Shown here one piece after another: positions 45,549-56,143 of a DNA stretch of 64,000 nucleotides. The notes under the pieces are model-generated. The model was not told the DNA's origin. It saw only the letters and a list, made by a program, of their open reading frames with translations, and did no database searches. The translations under genes and the position numbers were made by a program. Each line of letters begins with the position of its first letter. The first letter of the stretch is position 1. The DNA is from Rotaria sp. Silwood1 (lineage: Eukaryota; Rotifera; Eurotatoria; Philodinida; Philodinidae): positions 1 through 64,000 of the forward strand of contig CAJNOP010000337.1 of the NCBI GenBank assembly GCA_905250075.1, read 5' to 3'.

Positions 45549-46765
45549 AAGAATTTGATCCTTTTTCTAAATAATGGAATATTTAGTTGATTGTACTTTG
45601 TTTCGGAGGGCTTATAATTTTGTCACAACATGCTGTAAACTACCTTGAACTTCTACTATATTTCACAAGACTAATTTGTTCTTGATTACATTTAATTATG
45701 GCTAGACTATTTTCAACACAATAGAATAGGAAACACTACTCTCAATTCATTATTATATCTAATTATGCTTAGCAAGATTTATGTGATAGAGTACATTAGT
45801 CGATTTGATGTAACTAAATATTAGCTCGATTTATTAGTGGTTTTAAGGCACATATTGTACTCCTTCTATATTGTTAACAAAAAAACACTCTTTATTCAGA
45901 CGTTTCGATAATTATCGGACTACCTTCTTCAATGTCGAAATTACACTACCAACAATCAACACTGCTATGCATAGTTCTCTTTCTTTTCTTTCTAATATTA
46001 GTGCCATTTTGTTTCCGTACCTATATTAGAAGGAAAAGAAAAAGACCGATGTATAATTGTGTTTATTATTGGTCTTGTGATTTCTGCATTGAAAAAGAAA
46101 CATTCGATAACTAAAACAGGAAGAGTATGTTATATCTGATATTTGTTGTTGTGTATATAGTTTATTTATAATGTTTAAAAATATCAGATATTGAATAGCT
46201 ATACTCATAGATAACATCATACCGTTGGAACAGTACATCACTTATCAGATCAAAACAAGAGAACACACTAGGAAAAAATATCTAATAGAATAAAAGAAAA
46301 TATATAGTTAACAACATATGTCTATGCAAACAGAAAGAGAACGAATATAATTATATGGATAATATCTATAAGACATTTGTCTTATGGGATATCTTAGGTG
46401 CATGCAATAACAAAGTACATTATCTATAACAAAGTTTACAACGGTCTTTCTAAAAATTGTCACTGATTATTAGTGATTTTTGAAACATTCTATCTTTGTT
46501 CTGAGCTTAACTAAAAATTTCATGTAATATTAATTAAACAAATCCTTAGCATCAAGAACATTTCTCTCTGATGATGAAATATTCTACGTTAATTTGTTCT
46601 GTTACTAATACTGCCGACGGCATGTTGTTTTTGTAATGCGTCAACGCAAAAAAATCCAGTTAGAAGAAAAGAAAAATAAAAAAGAACACAACATACTACT
46701 ATTTACGACTGTTGATAACGTGCTCTATAGAAGTAAAAAAAAAAGCGAGTTTGCTTTATTTTAAA
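45549..46765. other. intergenic, one doubtful small frame
   Basis: An ATG frame at 45932-46114 would give a 60-residue peptide with one hydrophobic helix (CIVLFLFFLILVPFCF) and a basic end. It has no known family and may be chance. Nothing else is recognised. Confidence 0.35.
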
Positions 46766-47392
46766 ATGTGCTATGCACAACCGACACGTGGTTTCAGTTA
46801 TATAGACGAAGACTCAATTGATCCTGAAGTCAAGTGTAGTATTTGTACTGATCCTTTTATCGATCCTGTGGTAATATCGTCTTGTAAGCATATATTCTGT
46901 CGATCAGGCATCGAAACAGTATTAAAAAATACACCAGTTTGTCCTTTGTGTCGTCACGAGCCGATCACTTTCAATGAACTTCATTCGGCGGATCATACCA
47001 TACACAACTATCTCAATCAACTTTTAGTTAAATGTGACACTTGTGATGAAATAAACATCCAACGAACTCTTTTTGAAGAACATATCAAGAAATTATGTCC
47101 CAAAGTACAAATGACATGCTCTGCTGCTGATCTCAAATGTGGATGGACAGGTTTACGTAATCAACTTGATGAACATATTGCCCATTGTACCTTTGAATTA
47201 ATGAGACCTATTCTTGGTCAATTGCCTATTATGGCAGAGCAAATGGAACGAATTCAGAACGACAATCACGAGTTTCAATTACAAGTAAATGGACTGGTAC
47301 ATCGATGCAAACAACTTGAAATGAAAATAAATGGATCTTGCATGAGTAAATATCAATTAATAGTCGAATTTTCTCAGAGAAATTCTTCATAA
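46766..47392 (+). CDS. RING finger / TRAF-type zinc finger protein
   Basis: ATG 46766 gives 208 residues. The open frame starts earlier without ATG. Residues about 25-70 carry a C3HC4 RING: CSIC, SSCKHIFC, then CPLC. One histidine and the cysteines are in register, although the third-pair position reads CRSGI rather than the usual CxxC, so zinc binding may be imperfect. A TRAF-type zinc finger region follows (CDTCDE, CPKVQMTC, KCGWTG, HIAHC). A short coiled coil (QMERIQNDNHEFQLQVNGLV) ends it. Proteins of this sort are E3 ubiquitin ligases. The C-terminal 15 residues may be intron read-through: a GTAAAT donor at 47346 would join in phase to the NHL exon at 47920. Confidence 0.75.
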   Translation: MCYAQPTRGFSYIDEDSIDPEVKCSICTDPFIDPVVISSCKHIFCRSGIETVLKNTPVCPLCRHEPITFNELHSADHTIHNYLNQLLVKCDTCDEINIQRTLFEEHIKKLCPKVQMTCSAADLKCGWTGLRNQLDEHIAHCTFELMRPILGQLPIMAEQMERIQNDNHEFQLQVNGLVHRCKQLEMKINGSCMSKYQLIVEFSQRNSS

Positions 47393-47919
47393 ATTGAACA
47401 GTCAGCAACATTAAAGTAATTAATCATATGCTGTGAAATCTTGCATATAGTAGAGTTAAAGTCCATGGTATATTACACTGATGGACTACTTAGAAATGAG
47501 AGAAATATGCATATTTCTAATCCATTTCTAGGAAAATATAGGCGCTACAAAACGAAGTCACCAATTTTTAGTTCATTTATAAGCCTATAGAAAGTTTCTT
47601 GAAACATTGAAATTTGATTTTGCTTGATGATAATGTCTTTTTAAAGAATGCTATATAAAGTATTACTTAAATTTCATCACAAAATAAAAACATAAAGGAT
47701 ACGATCCGATTATAATTTTCACGAACACCGAAAAGAAAGCTTTCTATTGCTCTTATCAAGTTGCAGTAGCTGTTTTTTGTGCTCGTCCATATTTGCAGAA
47801 AAGAGTTTAGAACGACTTTCTTATTTAAAGGATATTTCGTTTTTTTGAACATGCTATCAGTTAATATTGATGATGTCTTGCCACGTACATAATAACTTCA
47901 TATCTATGTTTTTATTTAG
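47393..47919 (+). other. spacer or intron between RING and NHL exons
   Basis: About 530 bases without a coding frame, ending in a good splice acceptor (GTTTTTATTTAG at 47919). It is either an intergenic region with the first NHL exon hidden in it, or an intron linking the RING/TRAF exon to the NHL exon. Confidence 0.5.
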
Positions 47920-48851
47920 TTCCATTACGCGCTGCTGAATTTGATATCAATGCTAAATGGACAACAAATGGTTTGACTCTGATAGGAGGCCATGGACGAG
48001 GAAATGGACTCAATCAGCTCTCTCATCCTCAAGGTTTATATTTAAATGATGAACAAACATTCTATGTAGCTGATTTTTCTAACCATCGTATCGTTGCATG
48101 GAAATTAGGCGAAACAAATGAAACAGTCGTTGCCGGTGGAAATGGAGTAGGAAATAGAGATGATCAATTGAATTATCCAACTGATGTCATCGTTGATAAA
48201 GAGAATGATTGTCTTATCATTTGTGATCGGGAAAATCGACGAGTAGTTCGATGGTCTCTTCGAGATTCAACAAGTGGAGAAACAATCATTTCGGATATTA
48301 GTTGCAACTGTTTGACAATCGACGATAATAAATCCTTCTATATCACTGATATTGGCAATCATGAAGTTAGACGATGGCGTTTGGGAGAAACTCAAGGGGT
48401 AGTGGTGGCTGGCGGAAATGGACCAGGTAATCGTCTCGATCAGCTCAATTATCCTACCTTCGTGTTCGTTGATCGCGATCATTCAGTATACGTGTCAGAC
48501 TATTATAATCATCGTGTGGTAAAATGGACAGAGAATGCCAAAGAAGGAATAGTTGTTGCAGGTGGTCAAGGCGAAGGCAGTTCCCTTAAACAATCACATT
48601 ATCCTGGAGGAGTCATTGTTGATCAGTGGGGCACTGTTTATGTGGCAGATAGTGAAAGTCATCGAGTTATGCGTTGGCAAAAAGGTGCGACAGAAGGAAA
48701 AATCGTTGCTGGTGGAAATGGCAGAGGAGCACAACCGAATCAACTCAATCGTCCAGCGGGATTACTGTTTGATAAATATGGAAATCTCTTTGTCGCAGAT
48801 CATGGAAATCATCGAGTACAAAAGTCTGAAATTGTGACATCATGTTCTTGA
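47920..48851 (+). CDS. NHL-repeat beta-propeller protein (3' exon)
   Basis: The coding exon starts after AG at 47919 with PLRAAEFDINAKWTTNGLTL and ends at TGA-type stop 48851 (about 310 residues). There is no suitable ATG near the front, so at least one upstream exon is needed. Six NHL-type repeats are visible, with the recurring pattern GGNGxGNxxDQLNYPTDVxVDxxxxxYVADxxNHRVxRW. Examples are FYVADFSNHRIVAWKLGE, VYVSDYYNHRVVKW and LFVADHGNHRVQKSE. A closed six-blade propeller for binding protein or RNA is expected. The family is large in bdelloids. If spliced to the upstream RING/TRAF exon it would make a TRIM-NHL-like ligase. Confidence 0.75.
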
Positions 48852-49784
48852 TTTTTATTTAGAAATCATCTGAGTTATATTTCGACGAATAATGATCAAA
48901 TAAAGTCTTGTTTGAATAAATATGCCCTTCAGAAAAGTATCTATTATGAATACGAAAGTGGACACCAGAGATAACTATCGCGACTAGAAATTTGCTGCTG
49001 TCATGATGGTTTTTGAGAAATTCTACAAAAATCTTTTCCAGCACTGTGCTACATTAGTACAGTTCGATTGAATCCATCAGACTCTATCTCGATTCTGACT
49101 GCTGGACTTGTAGATACTAAAATCTGGTGCACATTCATCCAACTTTGCAATTTCAATAAAAAAAAGCCGTCATTGATATATGGCTACCACAATGGTATGC
49201 TTGAAATATCTCCTGTACAGTCATAGATATCATAGCTTCGTATCCTATCATTTGACGAGAAGATACATTGTGCATAGTACAAAGGAGCCTGAAAGTTTTA
49301 TGATAAAAAATTTAAACAGTTGCGAAATGATGTAACAGTATGAAAAAGACGAAAGATTGACAAATACGAGACGATTGAATGTTCTTAAGAATGCCACATA
49401 CATTTCTTTATCTCTGAACACTAATACAATGCTTCCTATTCTCAATTTTTCATTCAATTATGGACCTTAATTGTTCTATTATTATACTTAATCTCTTCGC
49501 TACCGCAATATAATTTGAACTTCATTGAAAAATTCAGATTCGTTTCAATAGCTTTTATTCAAAAAAAATACATTCTTTATATTGTGTTTTCCTTTAGCAT
49601 GGTAGATATTTTAATGATAAAGTCTTTATGAAACTTTGTGTCTGAGTTACGTTGTATGCGTTTATAACGAGAACTGTTGGATCATTCAATCCGTTTACAC
49701 AAATGAATACTGTTTGCAATTTGAGCTTATGGAGTAACATACAAATCAATTTCTTTCTAATAAAAATCATGTATAGATCGCATG
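48852..49784. other. intergenic, nothing recognised
   Basis: About 930 bases; short minus-strand frames have no domain. The first traces of the kelch relic begin just after it. Confidence 0.4.
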
Positions 49785-50463
49785 TATAAATCACAGGACC
49801 CACGCATTGATGCGTCGTTCCAGGTTGGTCGTATACAGGCAACATGAGTACTGCACGACATTAATATACAGCATCCATCTTAACAAATGGAACAGTTTTA
49901 GTTAATGGTAAAATTTCGCATAACAATTTAAATACTGTTAGTACAGAAGTATATGGTCGATCCACAGGAGTACAAATACCAACAGCATAATTAGTCCCCA
50001 GTTCCATCATATAATTTCTGTATTAGAAAATGGAAAAGTGCTAGTTACTGATGGAGAACATGATAGGCGTTCCTCAGTGAGTGCAGAATTATACGATCCG
50101 TCAACAGGATCACGGACAAATACTGGAAACATGAGTATCACACGATGAGCGCACACCGCATCCACATAGGTAAATGAGACAATCGTAGCTGCTAGTGAAG
50201 AATCTGTAGATTTCTCGACAACTAATGAATTATATGATCCATTAACGGGGCTATGAACAAATACTGGCAGCATGAATGATGCACGACAATATCACATGGC
50301 ATCTCTATTAACAAATAGAAATGTTTTAGTGATTGACGAAAGCCATGATTTGTCTAGTTTAAATAGTTCAGAACTCTATGATTCATCAATAGAGTTTTGT
50401 ACAGATGCTCACAGTAATAATACTACACAAGTGATTAGTACGACATCGATATTTAATCAATAA
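49785..50463 (+). pseudogene. kelch-repeat pseudogene
   Basis: Kelch blades occur in sequence but with stops and frame changes. Seen are MSTARH then TASILTNGTVLVNGKI, VSTEVYGRSTGVQIP, ELYDPSTGSRTNTGNMS, NELYDPLTGL then TNTGSMNDARQYHMASLLTN and SELYDSSIE. The bdelloid pattern is ELYDPSTGxWTxTGNMxxAR followed by HTASLLTNGKVLVTGG. At least four in-frame stops (for example after STARH and after PLTGL) rule out a working product. It ends at about 50463. Confidence 0.7.
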
Positions 50464-51279
50464 TCATGTCTCACTTTCTGATGATCGCAATTATTTTTAT
50501 GAACATTATTACATGGATATGATTTTCATTTGACTCAAACTTTCAATAAATTTCTCATTCTCATCAGAAAAATTTGCTCTATGTTGTAAAAAAAAGAATT
50601 TTTTTTCTTTCAGAATGATGCGGTTCTAGGTATGTCACACTCCGCTGAAACTCTAGTTCCGGATAGAACGGATTTTTTTTATAGAGTACAATGCTTCAGT
50701 AATACTTTTGTGGTTAGTTTTTGAATAAATTATTTTGTCGTACAATTCTTCAGGATTGCCACTGTACATTGTCAGTCAGTGCTGTCGCTGAGATGGCTCA
50801 TCATTTACCAGGTGCCATAGAAAACCTTCAATTGAAGTCATGCATATGTAATCAATCATGTAGTTCAAATATCGATAAGTGACTGTTTCCTAGATTTAAC
50901 GACTGACGTATGCAAACAACATTCTTTTTCGTTCTCTGATTGATGTTAAGCTTTTACAATGATGCTAACAATTTTCATTTATTTGTGAAGTAAAATTGGT
51001 AGTTAGCCTAAGAATGTATAGCAACAACAGTGAAAAATGCTTAATGAAATACAAGACACCTAGGCTTCTTCTAAGCTGTTCACTAATGGTATCAAACATA
51101 ACACAAAGCTACGATGAAACGCGAGAGTTTACACGTTTTGAATTAAGAAAAAAGACACGTATCAACCTCGTTGTTTAGATTATTTATTTTCCTTCCTTAA
51201 ATTAGAGCATCTACTAAACCTAGCTTTAACTTCGAATAAAGATTTTGATGTTCAAAATACAAAATAGTTTACGAGCTAC
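50464..51279. other. intergenic, nothing recognised
   Basis: About 800 bases. The frame at 50996-51178 starts without ATG and has no domain. Confidence 0.4.
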
Positions 51280-51371
51280 AAGGGTCTAGGTGTGATTGTG
51301 GTTATGAATCTTTTGTTCACTCTTGTTTATATACTATATCTACATCTATTGCCACAGTAACACTCACATCC
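51280..51371. repeat. telomere-like hairpin H16
   Basis: AAGGGTCTAGGTGTGATTGTG, a loop containing TCTTTTGTTCACTCTTG, then CTACATCTATTGCCACAGTA and CACTCACATCC. A diverged and lengthened copy. Confidence 0.5.
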
Positions 51372-51778
51372 AGAGAATGTTCTATGGTATAAACATAACT
51401 GATATCGTCTATTGTCAATTTTTTTAAAAATAGTACCTGATAATTAAATTGTTGCAACCTGGATATCAGTAGTTGTAGTATGATTCTAAATAAATCATTG
51501 TGAAAAATTTGCCTAAATTCATTCATAATATATTGTTTCATCAACCAATATATCAATCGCTCTATTCTATTTTGAGTATTGATTGCTAAAATGTTGTATC
51601 ATCGTGAACTTATGCCTTTCCTATTTGCTTATTTTATCGAGACTCTAATTTTTGAATTATTTAGTCTGTAAGATTATTCAAATCAACAATTATCTCAAGT
51701 ACATGTTGGTGGGTCACGTCACTTTTTTTTCATGTAAAATAATATAATGAGAAACCGTCATTTTCGACATGATTTTTG

Positions 51779-51828
51779 AAGTGTGGGTGTACATATGCGT
51801 TGCCTTTTTCTTCTCACCTACACCCTAC
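51779..51828. repeat. telomere-like hairpin H17
   Basis: AGTGTGGGTGTACATATG, loop CCTTTTTCTTCTCAC, then CTACACCCTAC. A compact copy with the TTCTTC loop. Confidence 0.65.
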
Positions 51829-52282
51829 ACAATCATCTTTATGCTTCAAGAAACCTTCTTTATGTTTTTCATAGCCAGTTGGACAAGTGGAAGTAAAATC
51901 AATTCTGATGAAAAATAAGTAGCTTAAAAATCATCCACATGTGTTATCGTCGCTCGTCTACATAGGAGTAGCTGCCATAATTATTAACAGACACGATTTA
52001 ATTCGTTCGAACAACTTACCAAAAGTTTTTCAAAAATTCCTTTTGTTGTTCAACTTCGCTTTACAATACTTGTTACGACACCAAATAGATGACTTCAGCT
52101 TTCAAGACTTTTTATTGACTGACTTTTGAGCACTTTTTTGCAAACACGTTCAAGTTGCTCTTTTCCGTAGCTTATCAAATAGTATAAAATGATGTCTTTT
52201 CATCTGTACTAGACTATAATGAAGAAAGATCCGAAGCTATTTTCCAGTTGAACTAATGGCTTGTATGCTTTCACATTTTTCG
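51829..52282. other. 3' flank of the permease gene
   Basis: AT-rich, no gene. The minus-strand permease stop lies at 52283. Confidence 0.4.
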
Positions 52283-55200
52283 CTATATAGGTTCGTTGCG
52301 TGCAAAGTTCTCTGATTCTTCTGTTGCTGCTTTGATCCATTTTTTCCGCTGTACTAAATGCAAGATTCCGAATACAACCGCCATCATCGAATAAGCTACC
52401 GTGAATCTCCATCCATTATCGGTAGGCTTGATCAATAAATCCACAGAACTAGCATGAATTACTCCAAAAAGAGCAAGTACGGCTGCGATTATTGACCATA
52501 CGACTGCTCGGATAAACTTGCGGTCGATTGTATAGATTAAAATAGCCGTGATAACAATGCATAGCAACATTGAACCACCTGAGAAGTTCACCAAACCTTG
52601 ATAAGAAAATGTTGAAATCATGGAAGTGACATTGGGCGAGAATCGAACATTGGCTACAGTGAAATTCGAATAACTAGCGGAGACACTCGTGACAATAGTG
52701 TTATGAGCCCAATCGGCAACTACTGGCATCAGACCAAGCAAAAAGGCTGGATAATGACGACGAGAAATAATAACCAATGTATCAGCACATATTAACAAAC
52801 CAATGAAGATCTATTTTACAAAAATTGTGTTTATCGATCATGAAAAACTGTACGAACAGAAATTTTATTTTCCTAACTTCTAGCAACGGTCTCGATGCCA
52901 TATCCTAGTTTTTGAAGTGAATGATATCAACACCACACTCATAGAGTCGTGCAAACCTCTTCAAATCGATGATTACATCGTTCAATGCTTACCCTTTACG
53001 TGTGCTCTAGTCTCACTTAAAAAAGGAATCAAGCCAATGTCACAAAGTGCCACATATTTATAGTGGTCGTGTTCAGAAGAGCTTATGGCAATGCTAATTA
53101 CTTATCGACATAATAGATGACTAACTCGTTCGTCATTCAAACTTTTCTATTTTCTTCACTCTTATTCTGTTGACAATCAACTTTTAGTGGTTCCGAAATG
53201 GCACAGTACTTTCGAACAATAAAAGTCTTCAACATCTAGGATTCTACTAAATACTCATCAGCAGACAAAACGATGAGGATTTTGAAAACTTACAATTATG
53301 GGACGGACTGCTACGATGGCGATGATAGATATGATAAATGCGCTGACGCCTAAAAAACTAATAGGTAGAAACGCGATACCATTGACCAACGAGTAGCCTT
53401 GCCTAGCACCCATCTTTTTCATCACAGGATGACCAATGTAACCTAAACAGACTTCAATGATATTGCTCATTGAAAAGAAAATTTCTCACTTGTCATACTG
53501 AGAATTGAACCAAACAAAGTAGAAATAAGAGTTCCTATTCCGTCAGCAAACGTGGCTTCTTGGGTGGAGTAAAGGTCTCCAGCTATTCTGGCCGATTCCA
53601 CACATTGAATCGTCACAACAGCATTTGCTACAGCCGCAGGAATCGTTGTTGCAAGATGTGGCAGGACTTCATCAATATTTTGGAGTACTTCTCTGATTGG
53701 AAAGCTTATTGAGTAAGCTTTCATCAATTGATATGCTTCACGCACTTTTGTTACATCATTGAGCGACGTAGCCCACCCCAGACCTGTGCCGATCACAAGA
53801 GCCACGACAATTGGTGGAATAGGACCAAAGCTCACTGAAAAGATCATGGGTTTAAATCGTTGTGACCATCATCTTGTGTGCATGCAGATTTCGGCGAGTA
53901 TGGGCGTGTGTAAGTGAAGGAAAATTCTCAAGATTACACCAACAACTATCTTATCAATAATTTAGAGTGACCCATAATATAGTTACTCACATAAACTAAA
54001 AATATATTGTATCTTATAAGAGGTTAGTGAAGCTCAAGTTTACGCGAAATCAGAGGTTTCCAAAACAAAATTGAAAATAAATTTGGTTTTCCTGGAAGAT
54101 TGTTTGCAAGAAAAGAGAGAAAATCAAAAAAAATGTTTACGGAAAGTCGACTGAAGACTTGCTGAGACATCTGGTATCGTTCTAGCTCATTCAAAACTAT
54201 AGCCGTTTTACTCAACTGTCACCATAGGACAAACTAAAAAGAACGAATTACAATGGAAATTTTTCATTCTAGAGATTTCTCTATGAATAGATTTTATGGT
54301 TTCTAATTTGCTTCGAATTTTTCAACAAAGCCAACTATTTCGTTATCGACGTACTCAGTTTTGAAAAAAAAAACTTGCTTTTCATGACAAATTTATTACT
54401 ATTGGGGCTTTCTTGACAACTCAATATTTCAACATAAAAAAAACTCCTTTCTTGCAGAGAAATTCGATATGTTGACATAGGAGCATAATGCAGTAAAGCA
54501 ACTATCAAAATAGCTATCAGCTCGAAAGTGGCTATGTTTACAGTTTCGTTAGGTTCCTACTAAGCTTTATCAAAATCTGAGATTTCAAAATTGTGAGGAA
54601 ACATCAATTTTAATTTCAATACTGATCAAATGAAGCAGAGCTCTTCAAATAATTGAGTAAGAAGCCACAGGAAACTATGCATAACTCTTAGTTGACTAAA
54701 GCTAAAACTGTAAGTCTTTCATAGTTTTATACTTGAGCTTTGACTAGGGCCTCTCTGCTACCGTTCCAAAAATTGACATCTCAATTATCGGGTTCAGCAC
54801 TTGTTTTTTTTTTCTTGAATATTGATGAAATATTCTCATCGAACTTCAGAGAAAATGTTGAATATAACACTCGATGCAGTTTTATTTGTCTTTATTATCT
54901 AGAAAATGTACATATAAATTTAATAAAACTTTTCAATTTGAAGACCAAAATTCGTCTGCCAATGGATAGAAATTCCCAAAGAAAGTTTTTTGCTAAACAA
55001 TCGACTCTCTGATTTATAGCGCACTTATTCAATCGAGTTTGAAATTTAGTTTGCCATGTGGCGTTTCAGCAAGTATTAATGAAATGTAAAAAAACAGATA
55101 ATATGCTTCATACCCTCTCCAAAGTATCCAAGCATGACAATGAAAAATGGTACGAAGGACACGATTGGCTTGGCAACTACTGGTAAACATTCGTTCATCG

Positions 55201-56143
55201 CCAAATAGGCAAATCCCAAGCCAGACAGTGACGAAAGAAGAGCCACTGTAGGTGTATGTCGTCGGATAAATTCACCAACAATACAAAGAAGAAGGAGCAT
55301 GACACTGACTGCAAAATTGCTTGTCAAACCTACATAGTATGCTAGTTGTTGGCAATAAACTTTGTCCTTAGTTAAAATACATTCATTGTAAGTCGGCAGA
55401 ATAATAGCATAGATGAGCGCAAATGCACCCATTGTATTAATACCATAAGGCATGGCACACACATCTTCACGTTGTTCTTTGAAGGCTAATTTTCGTGCCA
55501 TATAAACATAGTAGAAATTTCCCCATAACATGCCCAGACCCATTCTACAATTATATTAGATTATTTTGGTAAAATTGTCGATATAAATATCATTCTTTTC
55601 GTTAGAAACGTCAGTAAGGGCTTAATTAGAATTATAAAACAGCTTTGGCTAACTAATCATAGCTAAAAGCACGTCTATCTCGATCTAACGCTGGTTCCAA
55701 TGAATACTCTCACATTTTTCGCCTGTACACAATAAATGTTGAAGCATTAACGAAGAGATATTTTTTATTCGTTTTCAAGTACATCTTATGGTTCTTGCTG
55801 GTTACAACACTCACCCAGGAACCATCTTTCCATATACGATATCGTTTCCCAAAATTGGTTGAGCAATTAGAATGATGGCTAATAACGTTGCAACATTGTT
55901 GATGAAGAGAACGATAAAACCGTCGATATCACCTCTGACGAAGAGTGGATATTTTGAATTCCATCGAAAAGCATTGAACCATTCTTTTGGATAACATTTC
56001 ATTGATTGTTTTCCCGAATCGCATATCCGTCTACAATGATGAGTAAAAAATGAACATATGTCTGGTGTTGCTGGACGATCAGCTTCAATAATAGTCATTT
56101 CAAGCGACGTTGAAGTGTCGACATCAGCAGTATTTTGATGCAT
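52283..56143 (-). CDS. NCS2/AzgA-like purine-type permease
   Basis: Five exons in phase: 56143-55815, 55544-55114, 53834-53490, 53442-53294 and 52810-52283, giving 593 residues. Introns are 270, 1279, 47 and 483 nt, all GT-AG. About 12-14 hydrophobic segments are present. Conserved blocks include NNVATLLAIILIAQPILGND, GKMVPGMGLGMLWGN, VCAMPYGINTMGAFA, FGPIPPIVVALVIGTGLGW, IQCVESARIAGDLY, FADGIGTLISTLFGS and YIGHPVMKKMGARQGYSLVN. These match the xanthine/uracil permease superfamily, nearest the AzgA-like branch (compare the DaxGT..gallGT region). Such proteins carry nucleobases, so purine uptake is the guess. The third splice could also use a second AG nine bases earlier on the gene strand. 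Confidence 0.8.
53895..53943. repeat. telomere-like hairpin H18 inside a permease intron
   Basis: GAGTATGGGCGTGTGTAAGT, loop GAAGGAAAATTCTCAAG, then ATTACACCAAC. A weak copy, located in the 1.3-kb second intron of the permease. Confidence 0.4.

Noticed and set aside
45932..46114. 60-residue peptide with one membrane helix
   Set aside because: It is short, with no homology recognised and no splice partners. Chance cannot be excluded.
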